Source: Actinomycetota bacterium
GTDB lineage: Bacteria; Actinomycetota; Humimicrobiia; Humimicrobiales; Humimicrobiaceae
Reading direction: 5' to 3'
Assembly: GCA_016927635.1 (NCBI GenBank)
Contig: JAFGMJ010000076.1
Coordinates: 1-12,170 of the forward strand
DNA length: 12,170 nt
Shown here: positions 1 through 6,952 of the stretch, piece after piece
Numbering within the stretch: the first letter of the stretch is position 1
How the letters are laid out: the number at the start of each line of letters is the position of its first letter
Program-made: the position numbers and the translations under genes
The notes under the pieces: model-generated
Databases searched by the model: none
Seen by the model: only the letters and a program-made list of their open reading frames with translations
What the model was told of the DNA's origin: nothing

Positions 1-39
1 ATTTCAATATTACAAATTCAGCCCGGCATTTATTCTGCT

Positions 40-981
40 CTATTTTTTATTATCTTTTAAAAAATTCCTCTTATAAGAAAAAGTATTAGTAATAATAATG
101 CCAGCCAAAATAAGCGGTGCGCCTACCCAGAATAGCCACTTAAATTTTTCATCAAGTATTAACAGTGATAAAATTACTGCAAAAACTGGTGTCATATAAA
201 TATATATTGCGATCTGTGAAGCTGGAAATCTCTTAAGGCATATAAACCACAAAGGATATGCAATACCTATCATTGTCAGCCCAAGTAATACCACTAAAAG
301 ATTAATTTTCCAACCCGCCATGATTATATCTGAAAAACCTACTGTGGAAGCGGTTAGCACCGCAAGCAAGACAGCACCGGAAAATATTGCAATAGCAGTT
401 ATAATCAAAGGGTCATTTGAAGCAAGGATCTTTTTGCCTATTACAGAATAAAGCGCAGCTGACAATGCAGCAAGCAGTGAAAATGCAGCACCCAAAAGAT
501 TGATATTTTCTCCCCCGCCATTAATATTAAACCCATTGTTAAAAGTAACAAATACCACGCCTATTATTGCAAGAAAAATACCAATGCCCTGAAGGATGGT
601 TATCTTTTCTTTAAGTATAATTGCTGCAAATATCGCTATAAAAACAACATTATTTGATACAAGCACTGCATTTACAGAAGCAGGTATGCGTGCAAGCGCA
701 CTGAAGGTAAGTATCTGATAAAGAAAGAATCCCAGCACACCGATACCCAAAGAAATAAATATGTCACGAATTGATATACGGGATATTTTTTTTATCCTGC
801 CAGATATTATTAAAAAGATCAGCAAGCCAATAAACCCTATGGTCAGGGTCATTGTACCGAGTTGAAAGGGATGCAGTTTTTCTAATATAATTCTACCTAG
901 CGGATGACCTATAGCCCAGAAAAAAGAAACAGCAAGCATTAAAAAATATTCAATACGTATACGGTTATTGCTGCCTGGCAT
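40..981 (-). CDS. EamA/DMT-family inner-membrane transporter
   Basis: This is a 313-residue, very hydrophobic protein with about ten predicted membrane segments in two related halves, the usual DMT/EamA design. The first half ends with a conserved stretch of type ARIPASVNAVL followed by LKEKIT. The second half ends with RFPASQIAIY, then LDEKFKW and a final hydrophobic helix, which are the matching EamA repeat ends. Family members export or import small metabolites such as amino acids or sugars; the substrate cannot be read from sequence. I place the start at ATG 981-979 because AAGGAAGGA (992-1000) lies 10 nt upstream. The same frame opens earlier, at 1029, but that start would overlap the ferredoxin gene by 31 nt and add a charged 16-residue leader. 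The Shine-Dalgarno overlaps the stop codon of the ferredoxin gene, so the two genes are probably translationally coupled. The gene ends with TAG at 40-42. Confidence 0.88.
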   Translation of the reverse strand: MPGSNNRIRIEYFLMLAVSFFWAIGHPLGRIILEKLHPFQLGTMTLTIGFIGLLIFLIISGRIKKISRISIRDIFISLGIGVLGFFLYQILTFSALARIPASVNAVLVSNNVVFIAIFAAIILKEKITILQGIGIFLAIIGVVFVTFNNGFNINGGGENINLLGAAFSLLAALSAALYSVIGKKILASNDPLIITAIAIFSGAVLLAVLTASTVGFSDIIMAGWKINLLVVLLGLTMIGIAYPLWFICLKRFPASQIAIYIYMTPVFAVILSLLILDEKFKWLFWVGAPLILAGIIITNTFSYKRNFLKDNKK

Positions 982-998
982 ATTTAGATTATCCTTCC

Positions 999-1247
999 TT
1001 AACCGCAACCTATACAAAAATGATTGCATTTACACTTATATTCATTGACCCCATCAAAATAATTTATAGCATTACTTGCGCACATTACACCGCAGTATTG
1101 GCAACCCTCAATACAGTTGCCAGGGTATTTCACTACCGGTTCCGGGGATTTTGACCTGTCAAAAACAGCATTTGCGCAAAGATCTATGCAGTATCCACAC
1201 TTTGTACATTTAGAGTAATCGATTACCGGTTGCCATTTTTCTGCCAT
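999..1247 (-). CDS. Small 4Fe-4S ferredoxin-like protein with extra C-terminal Cys group
   Basis: This 82-residue protein carries twelve cysteines. C14, C17, C20 and C24 form the classical CxxCxxCxxxC cluster motif. C45, C49, C52 and C56 form a second, CxxxCxxCxxxC motif, so a dicluster (2x[4Fe-4S]) ferredoxin fold is expected. The last twelve residues add C72, C74, C78 and C81 (CxCx3CxxC), which ordinary bacterial ferredoxins of this size lack and which could bind a third metal site. It is likely a cytoplasmic electron carrier or a small Fe-S partner subunit. The start at 1247 is supported by GAGGAA at 1256-1261, 8 nt upstream. It lies 52 nt after the second NagB-like gene, and its TAA stop (999-1001) overlaps the ribosome-binding site of the EamA gene. 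Its redox partner is unknown; the Fe-S flavoenzyme encoded at 9924-12071 is one candidate. Confidence 0.82.
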   Translation of the reverse strand: MAEKWQPVIDYSKCTKCGYCIDLCANAVFDRSKSPEPVVKYPGNCIEGCQYCGVMCASNAINYFDGVNEYKCKCNHFCIGCG

Positions 1248-1299
1248 GACTTATATTCCTCGAATTTAAACCTAAAAATTTGATAAATTTAATTTAATA

Positions 1300-2229
1300 T
1301 CAGTGCATATCAACAGAACATGACCCTATGCCATAACGGTAAAAATTAAACTGTACATCCGGATGGTCAGCCAGTAGAGACATTGGTACTGAAGAGTCCT
1401 GTATTTTTTTTGAAATCATAAAAGAGGTCAATCGTATTCCAAATGGATTATCATGATTACCTGCATGCCATATTGAGACTTTACTGGATTTCCAGGTTTC
1501 AGACGGTCCAACAGAAATAGCTTTGGAAGGAATATTTGAAACTACACCGCCTCCCGACGTTCTTGCATTTTGTATTATCGTAAGCGGATGGAGTTCCACA
1601 ATCCTGGTGGTCAGTTTTCTGTATTCTTCGGGTGAAGGCGGGTTATCTTTATGTTCACCTTCTCTTTTTACAGGGTCGTTGAATGCCCAGTGCTTTACTT
1701 CCCCCTGACCTCCCTGCATAATCAAGCAAGAGGCTTCATCATAGGATTTTTTATAATCTTCAATATTGCCCACACTTAAAAAATGCATGTTTTCTTCTGG
1801 CATTTTTAACTCTTTTTTAATCTTGCTAAAACACAGATCCATATCTGCTTTTTTGAAACTTAACGGATCTGTTTCAGGCACTTCCCTACCATTTATGTAC
1901 CATTCATCCATTGCCCAGAAGTGTGCATACTTTAAATCAACCTCAAGGTCATTTACCAGCTGCGCAACAAGAGGGAGCTGCTCTGTAGGCCCTATTGGGC
2001 CACATAAACCACAAGGTTTTAAAGCTGTAGCCTTTTTCCAGCAATATATATATTCCAGAGCCTCAGCCAGGTAAAAAGACTCAAGAGTATCATAAAAATT
2101 CACTGTAAAGCCTGGCCTTGAAAGCTGGATTATGTCTTTTTCTGAAAGTCTTGCAGCAGCGTTCAAAATCTCATTATCCAAAGTCGTGTAATCCCACCAT
2201 CCTGCAGCAATTTTACTTTCGTTTCTCAT
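1300..2229 (-). CDS. NagB-like (glucosamine-6-phosphate isomerase/deaminase fold) protein, divergent paralog 2
   Basis: This 309-residue protein has the NagB/6-phosphogluconolactonase fold. Visible landmarks are a substrate loop of type GPIGPTEQ (77-84), an AMDEWY segment whose D108 matches the catalytic base D72 of E. coli NagB, and [14 protein letters not shown] (173-186), which corresponds to NagB GGVGNDGHIAFNEP. By eye, D141 of NagB is replaced by V178, H143 is kept as H180, and E148 becomes D185. The NagB phosphate ligand R172 appears kept (R223), but I see no counterpart of K208. The first ~40 residues extend beyond classical NagB and resemble the N-terminus of the neighbouring paralog. 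Start ATG 2229-2227 is preceded by AGGAGG at 2237-2242, 7 nt away. The fold assignment is secure, but the reaction is not. It may isomerise or deaminate an amino sugar other than glucosamine-6-phosphate, perhaps together with the paralog at 2305-3219. Confidence 0.82.
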   Translation of the reverse strand: MRNESKIAAGWWDYTTLDNEILNAAARLSEKDIIQLSRPGFTVNFYDTLESFYLAEALEYIYCWKKATALKPCGLCGPIGPTEQLPLVAQLVNDLEVDLKYAHFWAMDEWYINGREVPETDPLSFKKADMDLCFSKIKKELKMPEENMHFLSVGNIEDYKKSYDEASCLIMQGGQGEVKHWAFNDPVKREGEHKDNPPSPEEYRKLTTRIVELHPLTIIQNARTSGGGVVSNIPSKAISVGPSETWKSSKVSIWHAGNHDNPFGIRLTSFMISKKIQDSSVPMSLLADHPDVQFNFYRYGIGSCSVDMH

Positions 2230-2304
2230 CGAATATCCTCCTGTAAAAACATTACTTACTTATTTATTATTGTTTTTATATTTAAATCAATTTAAAAAAT
2301 CTGC

Positions 2305-3219
2305 TTAAAATAATTCCATTTCAACCGGTTGGGCTGTAATTTTGTCTGCAACAAACAAGACATCTTCAGTGGGGTTTTTATGCAGCTGAAGCAGAGTGCC
2401 CGGGCGGTCAAGCGTTGGAGGATGCATCAACGCCAGCCTTAGACTTGCAAGCTGCCATTTTAAAAACCCGTTATCACAATAAATCTCTATTCTTTTTGCT
2501 TCCATAATAGGTTTCATGCCTATAGTTACTGCTTTTGGCGGTAGATCATAACAATTGCCTCCAAGGCTTGAAATGCTGTTTATAACAAAAGTATCAGAAT
2601 TCAAATCAATAATCCTGGTTCTTGATTTTATAAACTGTTCAATTGTCATTTTTGTAAAATAAGTATCAAAAGGTTCATTGAAAGCAATATGTCCGTGATA
2701 ACCAAGCCCTCCAAAACAGGTATCAATGCCGCCAAGTTCCTCTATTTTATTTTCATTATAATCAAGGTCTGCAGGATCAGGAAATATTATCTGCTCTTTT
2801 TGAAGACCCAGTGGTTTATCAAGAAGAGAAAAAAGATTTCTTTCCATAAACCCCCTGAAGCTTACAGGATGATTTTCAGATACCCATCTGCTCTCCCAGT
2901 CCAGGTATTCATCCATGAAAAAAAACCATACTTTTTCGAGATTGATTTTCTCTTTATTCAAAATCTGGGCCAGTATTTTATACTGAGGGGTTGGACCAAC
3001 AGGAAGTATCATCTTTGTGCTGGAGTCTTTATTGTTTTTTTCTATTATTACATCAGCTATTGACCTTGCCATTTCATTATAAAGTGTCTCTGTAGTATCA
3101 ACAACCCTGAATCCTACATTAGCCCATTTTTTTATTTCATCAGATGGCATGGCCATTAACCTTTTAAAGTCTTCATGGCTTATTGTCTGATGCGTTAAAA
3201 TTCCCTTAAAACCATTCAT
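2305..3219 (-). CDS. NagB-like (glucosamine-6-phosphate isomerase/deaminase fold) protein, divergent paralog 1
   Basis: This 304-residue protein is of the glucosamine-6-phosphate deaminase/isomerase family. It shows PVGPTPQY (73-80) where classical NagB has PTGGTP, FMDEYLD with D103 at the position of catalytic base D72, and GGLGYHGHIAFNEP (170-183). In that motif H177 and E182 match NagB H143 and E148, while NagB D141 is replaced by H175. By eye, NagB R172 (phosphate ligand) falls on I216, and K254 may match K208. Classical NagB is about 266 residues; the extra ~37 at the N-terminus align with the paralog at 1300-2229, which supports the start at 3219 despite a weak ribosome-binding site. 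An internal ATG preceded by AAAAGG would give a protein starting at residue 24 and is the main alternative. The gene follows the Gfo/Idh dehydrogenase gene by 57 nt. Substrate and exact reaction are unknown; an amino-sugar or ketose/aldose interconversion is likely. Confidence 0.84.
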   Translation of the reverse strand: MNGFKGILTHQTISHEDFKRLMAMPSDEIKKWANVGFRVVDTTETLYNEMARSIADVIIEKNNKDSSTKMILPVGPTPQYKILAQILNKEKINLEKVWFFFMDEYLDWESRWVSENHPVSFRGFMERNLFSLLDKPLGLQKEQIIFPDPADLDYNENKIEELGGIDTCFGGLGYHGHIAFNEPFDTYFTKMTIEQFIKSRTRIIDLNSDTFVINSISSLGGNCYDLPPKAVTIGMKPIMEAKRIEIYCDNGFLKWQLASLRLALMHPPTLDRPGTLLQLHKNPTEDVLFVADKITAQPVEMELF

Positions 3220-3261
3220 ATTTACTGCTCATATCCGGCTGTATTAACATTTACAATAAAA

Positions 3262-3286
3262 AAATTTGTAAATTTTTTACAAATTT
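3262..3286 (-). terminator. AT-rich perfect stem-loop with T-tract over the Gfo/Idh stop codon
   Basis: AAATTTGTAAA (3262-3272) and TTTACAAATTT (3276-3286) are perfect 11-nt inverted repeats with a 3-nt loop. Read on the minus strand, the stem is followed by a run of T ending at 3258, as in an intrinsic terminator. The stem has only one G-C pair, so any termination would be weak. The TAA stop of the upstream gene lies within it, so translating ribosomes would disrupt it. Partial termination or 3'-end protection are both possible. Confidence 0.3.
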
Positions 3287-4293
3287 ATAACGCTATGTGT
3301 TTTTGCTGATTTAATTGCTGCAAGAGCCAGCTCAAGAGAGGACCTGCCATCTTCAAAAGTTGCTATTTTTACCGGTTTATTATTTTCAATACAATCTATA
3401 AAGTAGCTAAGCTCTGCATGGAACGCATCTTCTTTTTCAGCCTCAAGGATTTCAACTGAACCGTCATTTTTGTAAACCTTTATTTCTGCTGCCTGGGACC
3501 TTTCCTCAATATTCTTGCCAGCCCTGAAAATCCACTCTAAAGTCCCGCCCTCACAAAGAATCCTTAAAGCCATTGTAAAAGGAAAAGCACCTTTAAATTC
3601 CCAGCCGCCCTCTACAAGTGCAGATACTTTGTTTTCAAATTCTATTGTTGTGGCTATATGGACAAGACCGCCGCTTTCTTTTTTTAAAGGATCAAAAATC
3701 CCCTGTGCCATTACAATTGATGGCTTGCCGAATAACCATACCAGGTAATCAAGATCGTGTATGTGAAGATCAAGGGCTGCGCCTCCGCCCAGTTTTTCAC
3801 TTGCGCCCCAGTCATTTTGATGCCAGTCTGGTGTAACTGCCAGCCTCTGGCAAAAAGCATGCATTGGCTTTCCCAAAACATTGCTGTCAATATACTCTTT
3901 TACTTTTACATATTCAGGCCAGAATCTGAGCACATGACCGACTATGGCTTTTACTCCACTGTCGTTTACTGCTTTTATCATAACATCAGCATCATCAAGA
4001 GAAAGAGCCAGTGGTTTTTCACAAAAAAGATTCTTTTTTGCAGCTGTTGCTTTAAGAACCATTTCCTTATGGAGGAAAGTCGGTACACATATATCTATAA
4101 GGTCTATTTCTTTATCTTTAAAAATCTCATCTGTATCGTTTAAATATTTTATATTATGTTCTTCTGCAAATTTCATACCCGTCTGTTCAACCTTATCTGT
4201 AACAGCATACATCTGCACATTTTTAATCTGTTTATAAGCGCTTGCATGAGCCTGTGCTATATAACCTGCCCCTATAAATCCGATTTTTACCAT
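3277..4293 (-). CDS. Gfo/Idh/MocA-family NAD(P)-dependent sugar dehydrogenase
   Basis: This 338-residue cytoplasmic oxidoreductase has the usual family length. It has an N-terminal Rossmann domain with GAGYIAQAH (8-16), the conserved CEKPLAL (91-97) containing catalytic K93, and the C-terminal-domain motif GGGAALDLHIHDLDY (169-183), where D175 and H179 are the expected catalytic pair. The family oxidises a ring hydroxyl of sugars, inositols or glycosides with NAD(P)+, often at C3 or C2 of free or glycosidic sugars. The neighbouring TIM-barrel protein is a frequent partner in inositol and 3-keto-sugar pathways, so a keto-sugar intermediate is a reasonable inference here. Start ATG 4293-4291 has GGGGAGG at 4300-4306, 6 nt upstream. 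The gene begins 35 nt after the TIM-barrel gene. Its TAA stop (3277-3279) lies inside an 11-bp inverted repeat. The exact substrate cannot be assigned. Confidence 0.92.
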   Translation of the reverse strand: MVKIGFIGAGYIAQAHASAYKQIKNVQMYAVTDKVEQTGMKFAEEHNIKYLNDTDEIFKDKEIDLIDICVPTFLHKEMVLKATAAKKNLFCEKPLALSLDDADVMIKAVNDSGVKAIVGHVLRFWPEYVKVKEYIDSNVLGKPMHAFCQRLAVTPDWHQNDWGASEKLGGGAALDLHIHDLDYLVWLFGKPSIVMAQGIFDPLKKESGGLVHIATTIEFENKVSALVEGGWEFKGAFPFTMALRILCEGGTLEWIFRAGKNIEERSQAAEIKVYKNDGSVEILEAEKEDAFHAELSYFIDCIENNKPVKIATFEDGRSSLELALAAIKSAKTHSVINL

Positions 4294-4328
4294 TATTTAC
4301 CTCCCCGTATTTTTAAAAACTTTTATTT

Positions 4329-5132
4329 TTATATCCAGTCATGTTTTTTAAGAAAATCGTAGGATTTTTTTACAGCCTCATTTATTTCCTCCAGGGTGCG
4401 CTCTTTACCGTCAAACTCAATCTCTACGCTGCCCGGGCCATCAAAATTTTTCAATATTTCAAAAATCTTTTCAAAATCCATTACACCATCACCAAGTGCC
4501 GGAAAATCCCAGTCTTTAAACTTACCGCTTCCGTTATCTTTTAAATGTATGTAGCCCATATAAGGAATTGCATTTTGCAGATCGTCCTCTGCTCTTACAT
4601 TTCCATAAAATGTGACATTGCCTGTATCATAGTTTAATTTTACATTGGAATGATTGGCAGCCTTTATTATTTCTGCGCCTATTTTACCTGTATTGCACCA
4701 TTCGCCATGCATTTCAAGACATATTGTGATGCCTTTTTCTTTTGCATAATCTCCAAGCTCCCTTATATCGCTGTAGAATTTCTTTTTATCTTCATCACTT
4801 TTAACTTCACCGGTATCAGTGGTCACATATTTAACGCCTGAAAGTCCTGCAAAATCCAGAAATTTCTTAAAATTTTCCACGCCATTTTCTTTCATCAACC
4901 TTGTGTGGCCCGCAAGACACTGTAGCTGCAGGCCGTGTCCTTTTAAATCCTGCAGTACTTCATCAACTACTTTTTGGCTTACTTCTATTTCAGGTCTAGG
5001 TATATGTTCAAAATAAGAAGGTGCACTTGCAAGTTCAATATATTTAAAACCTGCGTTGGCAATTCCTGCAATTGCTTCTTTTCCGCTGTAGTTTGGATAA
5101 GTGGACGTTACCACACCAATTGTTTTTTTCAT
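4329..5132 (-). CDS. Sugar phosphate isomerase/epimerase-like TIM barrel (AP_endonuc_2 / xylose-isomerase-like)
   Basis: This 267-residue protein has the metal-dependent TIM-barrel pattern shared by hydroxypyruvate isomerase, inosose dehydratase/isomerase and 3-keto-sugar enzymes. It starts with a beta-strand (IGVVTSTYP) and a GIANAGFKYIELA strand-helix unit. Likely metal ligands are E140 (in CLEMHG), D169 (in NYDTGN), H196 (in HLKDNGSG) and E238 or E240 (in VEIEFDG), spaced as in the family. It probably isomerises, epimerises or eliminates water or an aglycone from a keto-sugar made by the adjacent dehydrogenase; this pairing is inference. AAAGGG upstream of ATG 5132-5130 is an acceptable ribosome-binding site. 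It lies 72 nt after the PIG-L gene and 35 nt before the Gfo/Idh gene. The annotation 'phosphate' comes from the family name; nothing here shows that the substrate is phosphorylated. Confidence 0.88.
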   Translation of the reverse strand: MKKTIGVVTSTYPNYSGKEAIAGIANAGFKYIELASAPSYFEHIPRPEIEVSQKVVDEVLQDLKGHGLQLQCLAGHTRLMKENGVENFKKFLDFAGLSGVKYVTTDTGEVKSDEDKKKFYSDIRELGDYAKEKGITICLEMHGEWCNTGKIGAEIIKAANHSNVKLNYDTGNVTFYGNVRAEDDLQNAIPYMGYIHLKDNGSGKFKDWDFPALGDGVMDFEKIFEILKNFDGPGSVEIEFDGKERTLEEINEAVKKSYDFLKKHDWI

Positions 5133-5204
5133 TTTAAGCCCTTTCTTTTATTTTAAAAATTATTATATATTACAAAACATTACAGATATTTAATTGAGTT
5201 TTCC

Positions 5205-5906
5205 CTAGGGTAAAATCCTTTTTGTCAATCCCTGGGGATACATCTGCGCCTGAATAAATGCTTCTGCATAAAAAACTGCAGCCTGGAAACCTCTGTATCT
5301 TGCGACCACCTTAATATATTCTTCAACATCGCTGTCATGCATATCCTTGAGCCAGCCTATCTGAGACTGCATTTTCATCATCATTGAAATTTTTGTGTCA
5401 ATAGTATCAGTTATATCAACAAAATCAGTGGGCGAAAAATTTATGCCCCCCAGAGTGTCCATATAATATAGATAAGGCAATTTGGTTGAGGGCGCATAAT
5501 CTGTTTTAACTAGCCTTAAGCTTGCAAGATACGTGGCTTCAAAAACAAGCCTGCTCACATTTATATGATCCGTCATATAATCCTGAGGATTGTGTGTGAT
5601 TATAAGGTCGGGGTCGGCCTGCCTTATCACATCTACTATTTTCAGTCTGCAGCTTAAATCAAGGACAACTTCACCATCAGGAATACCTGCTGTTAAAGAT
5701 TTTGCTCCGATAATAGATGCAGATTCTATTGCTTCCGCCCTGCGGATTTTTGCAATTTCTTCAGATGTGAGGGTTTTGCTGCCTTTACTGCCATCACAAA
5801 CATGGCATATAAATACCTCATCTCCCCGTTTGCTGTACTTTGTCATTGTTCCTGCACATATTATCTCAATATCATCCGGATGTGCCCCAATTGCAAGTAC
5901 TTTCAT
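5205..5906 (-). CDS. PIG-L family (LmbE-like) zinc N-deacetylase
   Basis: This 233-residue protein has all the hallmarks of the PIG-L/LmbE family. These are GAHPDDIE near the N-terminus (H9, D11, D12: zinc ligands and catalytic base), THNPQDYMTDH (104-114) with H114 as the probable third zinc ligand, and a C-terminal YRGFQAAVFYAEAF block typical of the family. Characterised members remove the acetyl group from N-acetylglucosamine units in small conjugates (for example MshB and BshB in thiol synthesis, or chitin-derived sugars). In this locus, beside a sugar importer and two NagB-like proteins, a catabolic deacetylase of an imported N-acetylamino sugar is more likely than thiol biosynthesis. 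No glycosyltransferase or ligase of such thiol pathways is in the window. AAGGGG lies upstream of ATG 5906-5904. It follows the permease gene by 54 nt. No signal peptide is seen, so it acts in the cytoplasm. Confidence 0.92.
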   Translation of the reverse strand: MKVLAIGAHPDDIEIICAGTMTKYSKRGDEVFICHVCDGSKGSKTLTSEEIAKIRRAEAIESASIIGAKSLTAGIPDGEVVLDLSCRLKIVDVIRQADPDLIITHNPQDYMTDHINVSRLVFEATYLASLRLVKTDYAPSTKLPYLYYMDTLGGINFSPTDFVDITDTIDTKISMMMKMQSQIGWLKDMHDSDVEEYIKVVARYRGFQAAVFYAEAFIQAQMYPQGLTKRILP

Positions 5907-5960
5907 TTCAATACGCCCCTTTTAAAAAATATTATTATAATAACAACAGGACAAATTAAT

Positions 5961-6950
5961 TTATCGCCTCATTTTACCAATATTGCTTATAACTGTTGCC
6001 ACAACTATTATTGCACCCAAAACAATGGTCTGGGTAAATGAAGATACTCCAACTATGTTAAGTGCATTGCTCAGGATGCCAAGAAGCAGGACACCAAAAA
6101 ATGCCCCTACAAGGCTGCCTTTTCCGCCTTCGAAAGTGATTCCTCCTATAATAGCAGCCGCAAGAGCCTGGAGTGCAAAATTTGCACCTACATCTGCCTG
6201 GACCATGCCAAGCCTGGATATAAGAATAAGAGAGGTAAACCCTACTATAAGTCCCGATAACGCATATATAGATATTATATGCAAATCAACATTGATTCCT
6301 GAAAGATAGGCTGCAAGAGGATTGCCGCCAATTGCATTTAAACGTCTTCCGTATTTTGTATATTTTCGCAACAAGAATGAAAAAATAAATATCAATAAAA
6401 ATATTATTATGGCTACAGGAACAATGCCGCCTATTTTAGCCTGGCCAAGAAATTGAAATTGCCCTGTTATAGCCTGTGGCCTTCCACCTCCGACTATTAA
6501 AGCGATGCCAAGAAAGACATAATTCATTCCAAGCGTTATTATAAGAGGCGTCACTTTACTTTTAGCTATTATGACACCATTGATAAAACCAAAAACAAGA
6601 CCAAGTAAAAGGACTACAATTACACTTAAAAAGATACTTTTACCTGTTAGAAGCATCCTTGCAAAAATTATTGCCAGAAGTCCTGTCATATTTCCTATTG
6701 AAATATCAAGACCTCCAGATATCATAAGCAGCGCCATGCACATTGTAAGAATGCCAAGTGTTGAAATCTGCTGCATTATGTTCAATAGATTCCTTAAAGT
6801 CAGAAAATTCTGATTCAGAACACTAGCAGCTACCCCTATTACTATAATAACCAGAACCAGATAAACAATCTGATTGTTTAAAAATCTCAGCTTATCAACA
6901 ATAGAAGCCGGACCATTTACCTTTTGTTTGATTTCCTTAGAGTTTGACAC
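5961..6950 (-). CDS. Ribose-type (CUT2) sugar ABC transporter permease
   Basis: This 329-residue integral membrane protein of the BPD_transp_2 type (RbsC/XylH/AraH relatives) has about eight to ten hydrophobic segments. The conserved MALLMISGGLDISIGNMTGL block falls in the first third and GGNPLAAYLSGINV in the middle; the latter is the usual cytoplasmic loop that contacts the ATPase. The late LAAAIIGGITFEGGKGSLVGAFFG stretch is also highly characteristic. It would form the membrane channel as a homodimer. The start codon is GTG (6950-6948), only 2 nt after the ATPase stop. Its Shine-Dalgarno GGGAGGA (6959-6965) lies inside the 3' end of the ATPase gene, so translation is probably coupled to give matched amounts of the two subunits. 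The sugar transported is not evident from sequence. Confidence 0.94.
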   Translation of the reverse strand: MSNSKEIKQKVNGPASIVDKLRFLNNQIVYLVLVIIVIGVAASVLNQNFLTLRNLLNIMQQISTLGILTMCMALLMISGGLDISIGNMTGLLAIIFARMLLTGKSIFLSVIVVLLLGLVFGFINGVIIAKSKVTPLIITLGMNYVFLGIALIVGGGRPQAITGQFQFLGQAKIGGIVPVAIIIFLLIFIFSFLLRKYTKYGRRLNAIGGNPLAAYLSGINVDLHIISIYALSGLIVGFTSLILISRLGMVQADVGANFALQALAAAIIGGITFEGGKGSLVGAFFGVLLLGILSNALNIVGVSSFTQTIVLGAIIVVATVISNIGKMRR

Positions 6951-6952
6951 CT

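Noticed and set aside
1..39. Possible start of a further minus-strand gene at the left edge
   Set aside because: The only ATG there is followed by a stop after two codons; nothing else can be supported in so short a stretch.
2281..2296. TTTAAAT-CA-ATTTAAA inverted repeat after the first NagB-like gene
   Set aside because: All base pairs are A-T and the stem is 7 bp, so a stable terminator is unlikely.
3277..5906. C-glycoside deglycosylation (Dgp-like) system from the Gfo/Idh and TIM-barrel pair
   Set aside because: The pairing fits, but no partner small subunit is seen, and the PIG-L and NagB-like genes point to an amino sugar instead. Kept only as a remote alternative.
5205..5906. PIG-L protein as a bacillithiol or mycothiol biosynthesis deacetylase
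   Set aside because: No glycosyltransferase or cysteine ligase is nearby, and the gene sits directly after a sugar importer in a catabolic-looking operon.
5934..5939. TATAAT on the minus strand upstream of the PIG-L gene
   Set aside because: No -35-like hexamer or TG extension is found at suitable spacing, and such hexamers are expected by chance in an AT-rich gap of 54 nt.
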